From Streptomyces longhuiensis (GTDB lineage: Bacteria > Actinomycetota > Actinomycetes > Streptomycetales > Streptomycetaceae), in NCBI RefSeq assembly GCF_020616555.1, contig NZ_CP085173.1:5906001-5970000 (forward strand): a stretch of 64,000 bases of DNA, in the 5' to 3' direction. The position numbers and the translations under genes were made by a program. This document shows, piece by piece, positions 24,920-33,328 of the stretch (positions within the stretch are counted from its first letter, which is position 1; each line of letters starts with the position of its first letter). The notes beneath the pieces were generated by a model. It was not told where the DNA came from and searched no databases. It saw only the letters and a program-made list of their open reading frames with translations.

Positions 24920-26342
24920 CGAGGTATGCCTCCAGGCCGTGGCGGCCGCCCTCGCGGCCGTGACCCGACTCCTTGTAGCCGCCGAACGGCGAGGTCGGGT
25001 CGAACTTGTTGAACGTGTTGGCCCAGACGACGCCCGCCCGGAGCTTGTTCGCGACCGAGAGGATGCGCGAGCCCTTCTCCGTCCAGATGCCGGCCGAGAG
25101 CCCGTACTGCGTGTTGTTCGCCTTCGCCACCGCCTCCTCCGGAGTGCGGAACGTGAGGACGGACAGCACCGGGCCGAAGATCTCGTCCCGCGCGATCGTG
25201 TGCGCCTGCGTGACGTTCGTGAAGAGCGTCGGCGCGAACCAGTAGCCGCTGTCCGGGAGTTCGCACGGCGCCGACCAGCGCTCCGCGCCCTCGGCCTCGC
25301 CCGTGTCCGCGAGCGTCTTGATCCTCGCGAGCTGCTCCGCGGAGTTGATCGCGCCGATGTCGGTGTTCTTGTCCAGCGGGTCACCCAGGCGCAGGGTGGT
25401 GAGGCGGCGCTTCAGCGCGTCCAGCACCTCGTCGGCCACCGACTCCTGGACCAGGAGGCGCGAGCCCGCGCAGCAGACCTGGCCCTGGTTGAAGAAGATG
25501 CCCGTGACGATGCCCTCGACCGCCTGGTCGACGGGCGCGTCGTCGAAGACGATGTTCGCGCCCTTGCCGCCCAGTTCGAGCGTGACCTTCTTGCCCGTGC
25601 CGGCCACCTGGCGGGCGATCGCCTTGCCCACCGCGGTGGAGCCGGTGAACGCCACCTTGTTCACGTCGGGGTGCGCCGTGAGCGCCGCGCCGGCGTCGCC
25701 GTAGCCCGGGAGGATGTTCACCACACCCTTGGGCAGGCCCGCCTGGCGGCAGATGTCCGCGAAGAAGAGCGCGGACAGAGGGGTCGTCTCGGCCGGCTTC
25801 AGGACGACCGTGTTGCCTGTCGCCAGCGCCGGGGCGATCTTCCACGCCAGCATCAGCAGCGGGAAGTTCCACGGGATGACCTGGCCCGCGACGCCCAGCG
25901 GCGCCGGGTTCGGGCCGAAGCCCGCGTGGCCGAGCTTGTCCGCCCAGCCCGCGTAGTAGAAGAAGTGCGCCGCCACCAGCGGGAGGTCCGCGTCGCGCGT
26001 CTCCTTGATCGGCTTGCCGTTGTCCAGCGTCTCCAGGACCGCGAGCTCGCGGCTGCGCTCCTGGATGATCCGCGCGATCCGGAACAGGTACTTCGCGCGC
26101 TCCGCGCCCGGCAGCGCCGACCACTTCTCGAACGCCTTGCGGGCTGCCTTCACCGCGCGGTCCACGTCCGCCTCGCCCGCCTGGGCGATCTCGGAGAGGA
26201 CCTCCTCCGTGGACGGGCTGACCGTCTTGAAGACCTTGCCGTCGGCCGCCTCGGCGAACTCGCCGTCGATGAACAGGCCGTAGCTGGGGGCGATGTCGAC
26301 GACGGAGCGGGACTCCGGTGCGGGTGCGTACTCAAAAGTCAT
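24912..26342 (-). CDS. Aldehyde dehydrogenase, full length
   Basis: A 476-residue NAD(P)-dependent aldehyde dehydrogenase. VAGQVIPWNFPLLMLAWKIAPA, FTGSTAVGKAIA, the general-base Glu in LELGGKGANIV, the catalytic Cys in FFNQGQVCCAGSRL, and EIFGPVLSVL are all present. The gene starts three bases after the deoC stop, on the same strand. DeoC releases acetaldehyde from deoxyribose-5-phosphate, so oxidation of that acetaldehyde to acetate is the likely job. That is inference from the operon. Confidence 0.93.
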   Translation of the reverse strand: MTFEYAPAPESRSVVDIAPSYGLFIDGEFAEAADGKVFKTVSPSTEEVLSEIAQAGEADVDRAVKAARKAFEKWSALPGAERAKYLFRIARIIQERSRELAVLETLDNGKPIKETRDADLPLVAAHFFYYAGWADKLGHAGFGPNPAPLGVAGQVIPWNFPLLMLAWKIAPALATGNTVVLKPAETTPLSALFFADICRQAGLPKGVVNILPGYGDAGAALTAHPDVNKVAFTGSTAVGKAIARQVAGTGKKVTLELGGKGANIVFDDAPVDQAVEGIVTGIFFNQGQVCCAGSRLLVQESVADEVLDALKRRLTTLRLGDPLDKNTDIGAINSAEQLARIKTLADTGEAEGAERWSAPCELPDSGYWFAPTLFTNVTQAHTIARDEIFGPVLSVLTFRTPEEAVAKANNTQYGLSAGIWTEKGSRILSVANKLRAGVVWANTFNKFDPTSPFGGYKESGHGREGGRHGLEAYLDV

Positions 26343-26345
26343 GGG

Positions 26346-27302
26346 TCAGTCCACCGTGACGTAGTCGGGGCCGGAGTAGCGGCCGGTGCTCAGCTTCTGG
26401 CGCTGCATCAGCAGGTCGTTGAGCAGGCTCGAAGCGCCGAAGCGGAACCAGTGGTTGTCCAGCCAGTCGCTGCCGGCGGTCTCGTTGACCAGCACGAGGA
26501 ACTTGATCGCGTCCTTGGTCGTACGGATGCCTCCGGCGGGCTTCACGCCTACCTGTACGCCCGTCTGGGCGCGGAAGTCACGCACCGCCTCCAGCATGAG
26601 CAGGGTGTTCGCCGGGGTGGCGTTCACCCCGACCTTGCCGGTCGACGTCTTGATGAAGTCCGCCCCGGCCATCATGCCCAGCCAGCTCGCGCGCCGGATG
26701 TTGTCGTACGTCGACAGCTCGCCCGTCTCGAAGATGACCTTGAGGCGCGCGGCGCCCGAGGCCTCCTTCACGGCGACGATCTCCTCGTACACCTTCAGGT
26801 AATGGCCCGCGAGGAACGCTCCGCGGTCGATGACCATGTCGATCTCGTCGGCTCCGGCGGCGACCGCCTCGCGGACGTCCCCGAGCTTCACCTCCAGGGC
26901 GGCGCGGCCCGCCGGGAAGGCTGTGGCCACGGAGGCGACCTTCACGTCGCTTCCGGCCACGGCCTCCTTGGCCGTCGCCACCATGTCCGGGTAGACGCAG
27001 ACGGCGGCTGTGCGCGGAGTCGTACGGTCGGTGGGGTCCGGGTGCACGGCCTTCGCGCCGAGCGCGCGGACCTTGCCGGCGGTGTCGGCGCCTTCGAGGG
27101 TCGTCAGGTCGATCATCGAGATCGCCAGGTCGATGGCGTACGCCTTGGCCGTCGTCTTGATCGACCGCGTGCCGAGGGACGCGGCGCGAGCCTCCAGGCC
27201 GACCGTGTCGACGCCGGGCAGCCCGTGAAGGAAGCGACGCAGCGAACGGTCCGAGGCGACCGCGTCGGCGAATGCGGGTGCGGGTGCAGTGGGCATGGTC
27301 AC
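26346..27302 (-). CDS. deoC: Deoxyribose-phosphate aldolase
   Basis: A 318-residue class I aldolase splitting 2-deoxyribose-5-phosphate into glyceraldehyde-3-phosphate and acetaldehyde. VCVYPDMV, EIDMVIDRGAFLAGHY, LKVIFETGEL, the Schiff-base Lys in FIKTSTGKVG and GVKPAGGIRT are present. GTG 27302 is chosen because TATGCT (27314-27309) lies six bases before it, giving a leaderless mRNA; no ribosome site precedes either GTG or ATG 27296. A perfect nucleoside operator fills the promoter spacer. It heads an operon with the two ALDH genes. Confidence 0.95.
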   Translation of the reverse strand: MTMPTAPAPAFADAVASDRSLRRFLHGLPGVDTVGLEARAASLGTRSIKTTAKAYAIDLAISMIDLTTLEGADTAGKVRALGAKAVHPDPTDRTTPRTAAVCVYPDMVATAKEAVAGSDVKVASVATAFPAGRAALEVKLGDVREAVAAGADEIDMVIDRGAFLAGHYLKVYEEIVAVKEASGAARLKVIFETGELSTYDNIRRASWLGMMAGADFIKTSTGKVGVNATPANTLLMLEAVRDFRAQTGVQVGVKPAGGIRTTKDAIKFLVLVNETAGSDWLDNHWFRFGASSLLNDLLMQRQKLSTGRYSGPDYVTVD

Positions 27303-27308
27303 GAGGGG

Positions 27309-27337
27309 AGCATATCTACGCGCGTAGCTGCTGTACA
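27309..27337 (-). promoter_or_regulatory. deoC promoter with perfect nucleoside-regulon operator in the spacer
   Basis: Read on the minus strand: -35-like TGTACA (27337-27332), 17-bp spacer, -10 TATGCT (27314-27309), six bases, then GTG. The perfect palindrome CTACGCGCGTAG (27316-27327) lies inside the spacer. Confidence 0.8.
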
Positions 27338-27509
27338 GGGGGAGGGGTGAGTGGTGGGTCTCTGTGCGGGGTTCCGGTGCGGGGTTCCGTGCGGGTGCGG
27401 GTGCGGGTGCGGGTGCGTGGGGCGGGCGTGCGGGGCTGGTGCGGGTGCGTAGGGCGGGCGTGCGGTGCGGGCGTTGTGATTTCCAGTGCCGGCTCGGCGT
27501 GGGGCGCTG

Positions 27510-27647
27510 CCGGTTGTCTTTTGGGTGCGGGGCCGCGGGGGCATGTACGTGCTCGCTGTTCTACGGGTGCACGGTGGCTGGCTGATTGCCCGTACGTGGT
27601 GCTGGTGGCTGCGCGCGCACATGCCCCCACGTCCCCTCCCGTCTCGT
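27510..27647 (+). repeat. Dispersed 138-bp structured repeat, copy A
   Basis: It aligns without gaps to 41707-41844 with about 12 differences. Conserved stems are GCATGT (27541-27546) with ACATGC (27619-27624), and ACGGG (27563-27567) with CCCGT (27589-27593). Most differences lie in the loop between the inner arms. The 555-bp gap 27303-27856 otherwise holds the deoC promoter and low-complexity GTGCGG-rich DNA, with degenerate repeats after copy A. I see no convincing gene in it. Confidence 0.8.
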
Positions 27648-27856
27648 CGGCGTCTCGCGGGCGGTGGGGCTTGCCGCCTGCCTTCCGGGGCTCGTCTCGT
27701 GCGGGGCTGTTCGGTTGGTGGAGCTCGGTGCCTGTCTGCTGGGTCTTGTTTTGTACGCGGCTGTCCGTTCGGTGGGGAACCAGGTGCTGACGGGGCCTCT
27801 GTGGTTGTTCTCAGGCCGTAATCAACGTTCTTCCCGGCTTCAGGCATCATCGGAGT

Positions 27857-28480
27857 ATGAAGACCCCGGACTCCCAGCCCTCCGTCACGGAACCCGTGGC
27901 GGCGGAGCGGGCCTACCGTTCTCCCGCCGGTATCGCAGGTGGCGTCCTGCTGCTCGTGATGGGGGCCTGGCTCGGTTTCGACGCCCTGGTCAACGGCGAC
28001 GCTCGCACCGCCTGGCTGGCCGTCGCGGTGCTGATTCTCGTCGTGCCGCTCGTCGTCGCGTTCACGATCCGGCCCGCGGTGTACGCGAATGAGGACCGGC
28101 TGCGCGTCCGTAATCCGTTCCGTGTGATCACCCTGCCCTGGGCTTCCGTCGCCGATCTGCGCGCCAGCTACTCCAGCGAGGTGTTCACCGAGGGCGGGGA
28201 CAAGTACCAGCTCTGGGCCATCCCGGTGTCCATGCGCGCCCGTAAGAAGGCCAACCGGCGCACGGGTGGGCGTAAGGACAAGAGCCTGAACGGGGCCGCC
28301 GATTTCGTGCCGCGCAAGGCCGCCGGAGATCAGTCGTTGGACGAGATCCGCGAGCTGGCCCGGGACCGTGCCGACAAGCCGTCCGCGCAGGGCGAGCCGT
28401 CGATCCGCTGGGCCTACGAGATCATTGCGCCCGCGGTTGTGGGAGCGGTGCTGATGGCCGTTCTGCTCTTGATCGGTTGA
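27857..28480 (+). CDS. PH-domain membrane protein
   Basis: A 207-residue membrane protein. Two N-terminal membrane segments (AGGVLLLVMGAWLGF and WLAVAVLILVVPLVVAF) are followed by a bacterial PH (PF10756-like) domain, VYANEDRLRVRNPFRVITLPWASVADLRA, a Lys/Arg-rich stretch and a C-terminal membrane segment ending LLLIG. The function of such proteins is not known. It is monocistronic and ends at a hairpin with a T-tract. Confidence 0.78.
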   Translation: MKTPDSQPSVTEPVAAERAYRSPAGIAGGVLLLVMGAWLGFDALVNGDARTAWLAVAVLILVVPLVVAFTIRPAVYANEDRLRVRNPFRVITLPWASVADLRASYSSEVFTEGGDKYQLWAIPVSMRARKKANRRTGGRKDKSLNGAADFVPRKAAGDQSLDEIRELARDRADKPSAQGEPSIRWAYEIIAPAVVGAVLMAVLLLIG

Positions 28481-28493
28481 GCTCAGGTACGCG

Positions 28494-28525
28494 AAAGGCC
28501 GGGGTCGGTTTCGACCCCGGCCTTT
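28494..28525. terminator. Bidirectional intrinsic terminator
   Basis: AAAGGCCGGGGTCG (28494-28507) pairs perfectly with CGACCCCGGCCTTT (28512-28525) and continues into T residues. It serves both the PH-domain gene and the convergent mutase gene. Confidence 0.9.
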
Positions 28526-28532
28526 TTTGGTT

Positions 28533-30182
28533 CTAGATGCCTGCCGCCGTCGACAGGTCCCGCTTGATCGCGTTCAGTACCCGCGTGCCCTCCGCTCGGG
28601 CCGAGGCGAGGTCCGCGTGTGCTTCCACGGGGATCACCGCCTCCAAGTAGCACTTGAGCTTGGGCTCCGTGCCGCTCGGGCGGACGATGACCCGGGCTCG
28701 GTACTCGCCGTCCAGCGTGTAGCGCAGGCCGTCCGTCGGCGGGAGCGTGGCCGTGCCCTGGGTGAGGTCCTCCGCCTGCGCCACCCGGAGTCCTGCCAGT
28801 TCGGTCGGCGGTGTCCCGCGGAGCGCGGCCATCGCCTCGGTGATGATCGCGAGGTCCTCCACCCGTACCGACAGCTGGTCCGTCGCGTGCAGGCCGTGGG
28901 CCACCGCCAGGTCGTCCAGCGCGTCCAGCAGGGTGCGGCCCTGTTCCTTGAGCGTCGACGCCAGCTCGGTGACCAGCAGCGCCGCCGTGATGCCGTCCTT
29001 GTCCCGTACGCCCTCGGGGTCCACGCAGTAGCCGAGCGCCTCCTCGTAGCCGTAGCGCAGGCCGTCCACCCGGGCGATCCACTTGAAGCCCGTCAGGGTC
29101 TCCTCGTAGGGGAGGCCGGCCTTTTCGGCGATCCGGCCCAGGAGCGAGGACGACACGATCGACTCCGCGAAAACGCCCCTTGCTCCGCGCGCCACCAGGT
29201 GGGCCGCCAGCAGCGCGCCCACCTCGTCGCCTCGCAGCATTCGCCAGTCTTCGTTCTCTTTCACGGCCACTGCGCAGCGGTCCGCGTCCGGGTCGTTCGC
29301 GATGATCAGATCGGGGTTCGCGATCCGGGCTGCCGCGAAGGACAGGTCCATCGCGCCCGGTTCCTCCGGGTTCGGGAACGCCACCGTCGGGAAGTCCGGG
29401 TCCGGCTCCGCCTGCTCGGTCACGAGGACGGGCTCGGGGAAGCCCGCTCGTGCGAACGCGGCGAGCAGGGTGTCCTTGCCGACGCCGTGCATCGCCGTGT
29501 AGACCGTGCGCGCCGTGCGGGGGGAGTCCGGGGCCAGGACCGCGTCCGTGCGGGCCAGGTAGGCCTCCAGAACGTCCTCGTCGAGCGTTTCCCAGCCGGA
29601 GTCCGGGCGGGGTACGTCGTGGAGGGCGCGGATCGCTGCGATCTCGGCCGCGATCTCGGCGTCCGCGGGCGGCACGATCTGGGAGCCGTCGCCGAGGTAG
29701 ACCTTGTAGCCGTTGTCGCGGGGCGGGTTGTGGCTGGCCGTGACCTCCACGCCCGCGACCGCGCCCAGGTGCCGTATGGCGAAGGCGAGGACCGGGGTGG
29801 GCAGCGGGCGCGGCAGCACCGCGGCGCGCAGACCGGCGCCCGTCATGACGGCCGCCGTGTCCCGCGCGAAGTCCGCCGACTTGTGGCGCGCGTCGTACCC
29901 GACGACGACGAGCCCGCCCGCCTCGCCCTTGCTCTTGAGATACGCGGCGAGGCCGGCCGCCGCACGGATGACCACGGAGCGGTTCATCCGCATGGGTCCC
30001 GCGCCGAGCTCGCCGCGCAGACCCGCGGTGCCGAACTGGAGCGTGCCGGCGAAGCGCTCGGCGAGCGCCTTGGTGTCGGCGCTCTCGATGAGCTTCGCCA
30101 GCTCCTCGCGGGTCTCCGGGTCGGGGTCCTCGGCCAGCCAGGCCTCGGCCCTGGCGAGCAGTTCGGTGTCCTGCAAGGTCAC
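28533..30182 (-). CDS. Phosphosugar mutase (phosphopentomutase / phosphoglucomutase type)
   Basis: A 549-residue alpha-D-phosphohexomutase family enzyme: FGTAGLRGELGAGPMRMN, active-site Ser in TASHNPP, metal-binding DPDADR, sugar-binding GYCVDPEGVRDKDG and phosphate-binding RPSGTEPKLK. Members of this PgcA/Pgm2-like group interconvert 1- and 5/6-phosphates of ribose, deoxyribose or glucose. Lying just after punA on the same strand, it probably converts (deoxy)ribose-1-phosphate to the 5-phosphate, the substrate of DeoC. The start is GTG. Confidence 0.9.
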   Translation of the reverse strand: MTLQDTELLARAEAWLAEDPDPETREELAKLIESADTKALAERFAGTLQFGTAGLRGELGAGPMRMNRSVVIRAAAGLAAYLKSKGEAGGLVVVGYDARHKSADFARDTAAVMTGAGLRAAVLPRPLPTPVLAFAIRHLGAVAGVEVTASHNPPRDNGYKVYLGDGSQIVPPADAEIAAEIAAIRALHDVPRPDSGWETLDEDVLEAYLARTDAVLAPDSPRTARTVYTAMHGVGKDTLLAAFARAGFPEPVLVTEQAEPDPDFPTVAFPNPEEPGAMDLSFAAARIANPDLIIANDPDADRCAVAVKENEDWRMLRGDEVGALLAAHLVARGARGVFAESIVSSSLLGRIAEKAGLPYEETLTGFKWIARVDGLRYGYEEALGYCVDPEGVRDKDGITAALLVTELASTLKEQGRTLLDALDDLAVAHGLHATDQLSVRVEDLAIITEAMAALRGTPPTELAGLRVAQAEDLTQGTATLPPTDGLRYTLDGEYRARVIVRPSGTEPKLKCYLEAVIPVEAHADLASARAEGTRVLNAIKRDLSTAAGI

Positions 30183-30214
30183 GTTCGTCCAGCCTCTCGC
30201 GTGTCTCTACGGGA

Positions 30215-31051
30215 TCAGATGCGGCCCAGGACCTTGCCCAGGAGCTCGCCCATGCGGGTGGCGGAGTCGCGGCCGGCCTGGAGCACCTCTTCGTGGTTGA
30301 GGGGCTCGCCCGTCATGCCCGCCGCCAGGTTCGTGACGAGGGAGATGCCGAGCACCTCGGCGCCCGCCTCGCGGGCCGCGATGGCCTCGAGGACGGTCGA
30401 CATGCCGACGAGGTCCGCGCCGATGGTGCGGGCCATGCGGATCTCGGCCGGCGTCTCGTAGTGCGGGCCGGGGAACTGCGCGTAGACGCCCTCCTCGAGG
30501 GAGGGGTCGATCTCCTTGCACAGGGCGCGCAGGCGCGGGGAGTACAGGTCGGTGAGGTCGACGAAGTTCGCGCCGACGATCGGCGACGTCGCCGTCAGGT
30601 TCAGGTGGTCGCTGATCAGGACCGGCTGACCGGGGCGCATGCCCTCGCGCAGGCCGCCGCAGCCGTTGGTCAGGACGATGGTCTTGCAGCCCGCGGCGAC
30701 GGCGGTACGGACGCCGTGCGCGACGGACGCGACACCGCGGCCCTCGTAGTAGTGCGTGCGGCCGAGGAAGACGAGGGTGCGCTTGTCACCGATCTTGTAC
30801 GAGCGGATCTTTCCGCCGTGGCCCTCGACGGCCGGCGGCGGGAAACCGGGCAGTTCGGTGACGGGGAACTCGGCCTCGGGGGTGCCGAGGGCGTCCACGG
30901 CCGGTGCCCAGCCGGAGCCCATCACGAGGGCGACGTCGTGGGTGTCGGCGCCGGTGAGCTCGCGCAGGCGCGTGGCGGCGGCGTCGGCGGCGACCCGGGG
31001 ATCGAATCCGGCGGCGCCCTGGATGTTGTCCGGAGTAACAGATGCGTTCAC
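30215..31051 (-). CDS. punA: Purine nucleoside phosphorylase
   Basis: A 278-residue trimeric-type (PNP/MTAP family) phosphorylase, which splits inosine, guanosine and deoxy forms into the base and sugar-1-phosphate. LVMGSGWAP, phosphate-site [50 protein letters not shown] and [20 protein letters not shown] are all present. GTG 31051 lies seven bases after TACCCT (31064-31059), so the mRNA is probably leaderless. The perfect operator at 31077-31088 covers the -35 region. It heads an operon with the mutase. Confidence 0.95.
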   Translation of the reverse strand: MNASVTPDNIQGAAGFDPRVAADAAATRLRELTGADTHDVALVMGSGWAPAVDALGTPEAEFPVTELPGFPPPAVEGHGGKIRSYKIGDKRTLVFLGRTHYYEGRGVASVAHGVRTAVAAGCKTIVLTNGCGGLREGMRPGQPVLISDHLNLTATSPIVGANFVDLTDLYSPRLRALCKEIDPSLEEGVYAQFPGPHYETPAEIRMARTIGADLVGMSTVLEAIAAREAGAEVLGISLVTNLAAGMTGEPLNHEEVLQAGRDSATRMGELLGKVLGRI

Positions 31052-31058
31052 GCGATCG

Positions 31059-31088
31059 AGGGTAGCCGGTTCGGTCCTACGCGCGTAG
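31059..31088 (-). promoter_or_regulatory. punA promoter with perfect nucleoside-regulon operator
   Basis: On the minus strand the perfect palindrome CTACGCGCGTAG (31088-31077) sits where the -35 element should be, and -10 TACCCT (31064-31059) lies seven bases before GTG 31051. Confidence 0.8.
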
Positions 31089-31143
31089 ATGACAGACCTC
31101 ACGGGAATGGGATCGTTGTCTTGTCGTTTCCGACGAAGCCCGC

Positions 31144-31581
31144 TCAGCAGGGGCGCTTGCGCAGTTCCATCACGTAGTCGTGCGGGGCTCCGGCCGACTC
31201 CGCCGCGTCCGCCAGCTCGCCGAGATAGCGGGCGGAGGGGAAGCCGCCCTCGTACCCGTTGAGCACGTACACCCAGGCGGGTTCCTCGCCCTCCAGCGTG
31301 TCCACGCGCACGCGCATGCGCCGGTAGATGTCCAGCCCCACGCCCTCCCAGCGGTCCATGGAGTCCTCGTCCATCGGCGCGATGTCGTAGAGCGCGACGA
31401 AGACCTGCGAGCGGGGCGCCTCGACGAGGGTCGCGAGCGCGCCTTCCCAGCCCATGTGCTCGCCCCCGAACGTCAGCCGCCAGCCGCTGAGCCAGCCCGT
31501 CGCGCGCATCGGCGAGTGCGGTGCGCGGCGCGTCATCAGCCGCGCGTCGAGATTGCCGGCGTATGCGGCGTAGAGCGACAT
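31144..31581 (-). CDS. Gamma-glutamylcyclotransferase-like protein
   Basis: A 145-residue GGCT/AIG2-fold protein: N-terminal [10 protein letters not shown] (the family Y-G-S-N-type motif), [43 protein letters not shown] and [13 protein letters not shown]. The family forms 5-oxoproline from gamma-glutamyl compounds, but actinobacterial members are uncharacterised. ATG 31581 lies seven bases after TACCCT, so leaderless translation is likely. It diverges from the flavoprotein gene. Confidence 0.82.
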   Translation of the reverse strand: MSLYAAYAGNLDARLMTRRAPHSPMRATGWLSGWRLTFGGEHMGWEGALATLVEAPRSQVFVALYDIAPMDEDSMDRWEGVGLDIYRRMRVRVDTLEGEEPAWVYVLNGYEGGFPSARYLGELADAAESAGAPHDYVMELRKRPC

Positions 31582-31697
31582 GTGGTCGAGGGTACGGCAG
31601 GTGTGGCCGGGGTCTCTCCTGCGACGGGAGCCCCTCCGACGTGGGACGCGCACGGACGGAGGCCCCCGGGGCGAAAGCACTTGAAGCGTGCGGGACA

Positions 31698-33146
31698 ATG
31701 GAGTACGTGACTCGGATCGTGATCATCGGTGGCGGACCTGGCGGATATGAGGCGGCCCTCGTGGCTGCCCAGCTCGGCGCGGAGGTGACCGTCGTCGACT
31801 GCGACGGCCTGGGCGGGGCGTCGGTGCTCACCGACTGCGTCCCGTCCAAGACCCTGATCGCGACGGCCGAGGTGATGACCACCTTCGACTCGTCGTACGA
31901 GGAGCTGGGGATCATCGTCGCCGATGACACCCCGCACATCGACAGCCCCGCGCGGGTCGTCGGTGTGGACCTCGGCAAGGTCAACCGGCGTGTGAAGCGC
32001 CTCGCGCTCGCCCAGTCCCACGACATCACGGCGTCCGTCACCCGGGCCGGCGCCCGCGTGATGCGCGGCCGCGGCCGCCTGGAGGGCCAGCAGGCCGCCG
32101 ACGGCTCCCGCAAGGTCGTCGTGCGCACCGCCGACGGCACCGAGGAGACCCTCACCGCCGACGCCGTCCTGATCGCCACCGGCGGTCACCCGCGCGAGGT
32201 GCCCGACGCCCAGCCCGACGGCGAGCGCATCCTCAACTGGACCCAGGTCTACGACCTCGACGAACTCCCCGAAGAGCTCATCGTGGTCGGTTCCGGTGTC
32301 ACCGGCGCCGAGTTCGCCGGCGCCTACCAGGCCCTCGGGTCGAGGGTGACGCTCGTGTCCAGCCGTGACCGCGTGCTGCCCGGTGAGGACCCGGACGCCG
32401 CCGCCGTCCTGGAGGACGTCTTCCGCCGCCGCGGCATGAACGTCATGGCCCGCTCGCGCGCCCAGTCCGCCAAGCGCGTCGGCGACCGCGTCGAGGTCAC
32501 CCTCTCCGACGGCCGCGTCATCTCCGGCACCCACTGCCTGATGGCCGTCGGCGCCATCCCGAACAGCAGCGGGATGGGCCTCGAGGAGGCCGGGGTCAAG
32601 CTCAGGGACTCCGGGCACATCTGGACCGACAAGGTCTCCAGGACCACCGCTCCGGGCGTGTACGCCGCCGGTGACGTGACCGGCGTCTTCGCGCTCGCCT
32701 CCGTGGCCGCCATGCAGGGCCGCATCGCCGTCTACCACTTCCTCGGCGACGCGGTGGCCCCGCTGAACCTCAAGACGGTCTCCTCGAACGTCTTCACCGA
32801 CCCCGAGATCGCCACGGTCGGCTACACGCAGGCCGATGTCGACGCCGGCAAGATCGACGCCCGCGGGGTGAAGCTGCCGCTGCTGCGCAACCCGCGCGCC
32901 AAGATGCAGGGCATCCGCGACGGCTTCGTCAAGATCTTCTGCCGCCCCGGCACGGGCATCGTGGTGGGCGGTGTGGTCGTCGCCCCGCGCGCGAGCGAAC
33001 TGATCCATCCCATCTCGATCGCGGTCGACAACAACCTGACGGTCGAACAGATCGCGAACGCGTTCACCGTGTACCCGTCACTTTCGGGCTCGATCGCCGA
33101 GGTGGCGCGTCAGCTGCACACGCGGAAGACGGCCGACGAAGCCTGA
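31698..33146 (+). CDS. lpdA: LpdA-type NAD(P)H quinone reductase / flavoprotein disulfide reductase family
   Basis: About 480 residues. An N-terminal FAD site ([22 protein letters not shown]), NAD site ([21 protein letters not shown]), second FAD strand ([18 protein letters not shown]) and C-terminal dimerisation domain ([12 protein letters not shown]) mark the lipoamide-dehydrogenase superfamily. The redox motif reads [13 protein letters not shown], with one Cys instead of CxxxxC, and the C-terminal HPxxxE pair is absent. This matches M. tuberculosis LpdA (Rv3303c), a quinone reductase, not a true lipoamide dehydrogenase. ATG 31698 or GTG 31707 (MVTRIVI-like) may be the start. Confidence 0.88.
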   Translation: MEYVTRIVIIGGGPGGYEAALVAAQLGAEVTVVDCDGLGGASVLTDCVPSKTLIATAEVMTTFDSSYEELGIIVADDTPHIDSPARVVGVDLGKVNRRVKRLALAQSHDITASVTRAGARVMRGRGRLEGQQAADGSRKVVVRTADGTEETLTADAVLIATGGHPREVPDAQPDGERILNWTQVYDLDELPEELIVVGSGVTGAEFAGAYQALGSRVTLVSSRDRVLPGEDPDAAAVLEDVFRRRGMNVMARSRAQSAKRVGDRVEVTLSDGRVISGTHCLMAVGAIPNSSGMGLEEAGVKLRDSGHIWTDKVSRTTAPGVYAAGDVTGVFALASVAAMQGRIAVYHFLGDAVAPLNLKTVSSNVFTDPEIATVGYTQADVDAGKIDARGVKLPLLRNPRAKMQGIRDGFVKIFCRPGTGIVVGGVVVAPRASELIHPISIAVDNNLTVEQIANAFTVYPSLSGSIAEVARQLHTRKTADEA

Positions 33147-33328
33147 CGGCCGCGATTTCGCCGGACACGATCAACTTCCCGCAGGTCACAGCCTGTTGCT
33201 GCTCATTCGATGGGCATAGGCGCGGGAGATAGGCGTCTATACCACTTCCGGTCGTTCCGTGCGAACAACTTCTGTTATTCGGCGCAAACTGCTGAAAGCA
33301 GACGGTCGTTGGGGTTACTGTCAGTTTC

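Noticed and set aside
27316..27850. Small open frames on both strands of the 138-bp repeat (for example minus-strand peptides starting near 27620 and 41810)
   Set aside because: The two copies differ mainly in a loop, both strands look equally open, and no ribosome site precedes them. Conservation fits structure better than a peptide.
31698..33146. Dihydrolipoamide dehydrogenase of 2-oxoacid dehydrogenase complexes
   Set aside because: The redox CxxxxC pair and the C-terminal His-Glu pair are missing, so only the LpdA/quinone reductase assignment fits.
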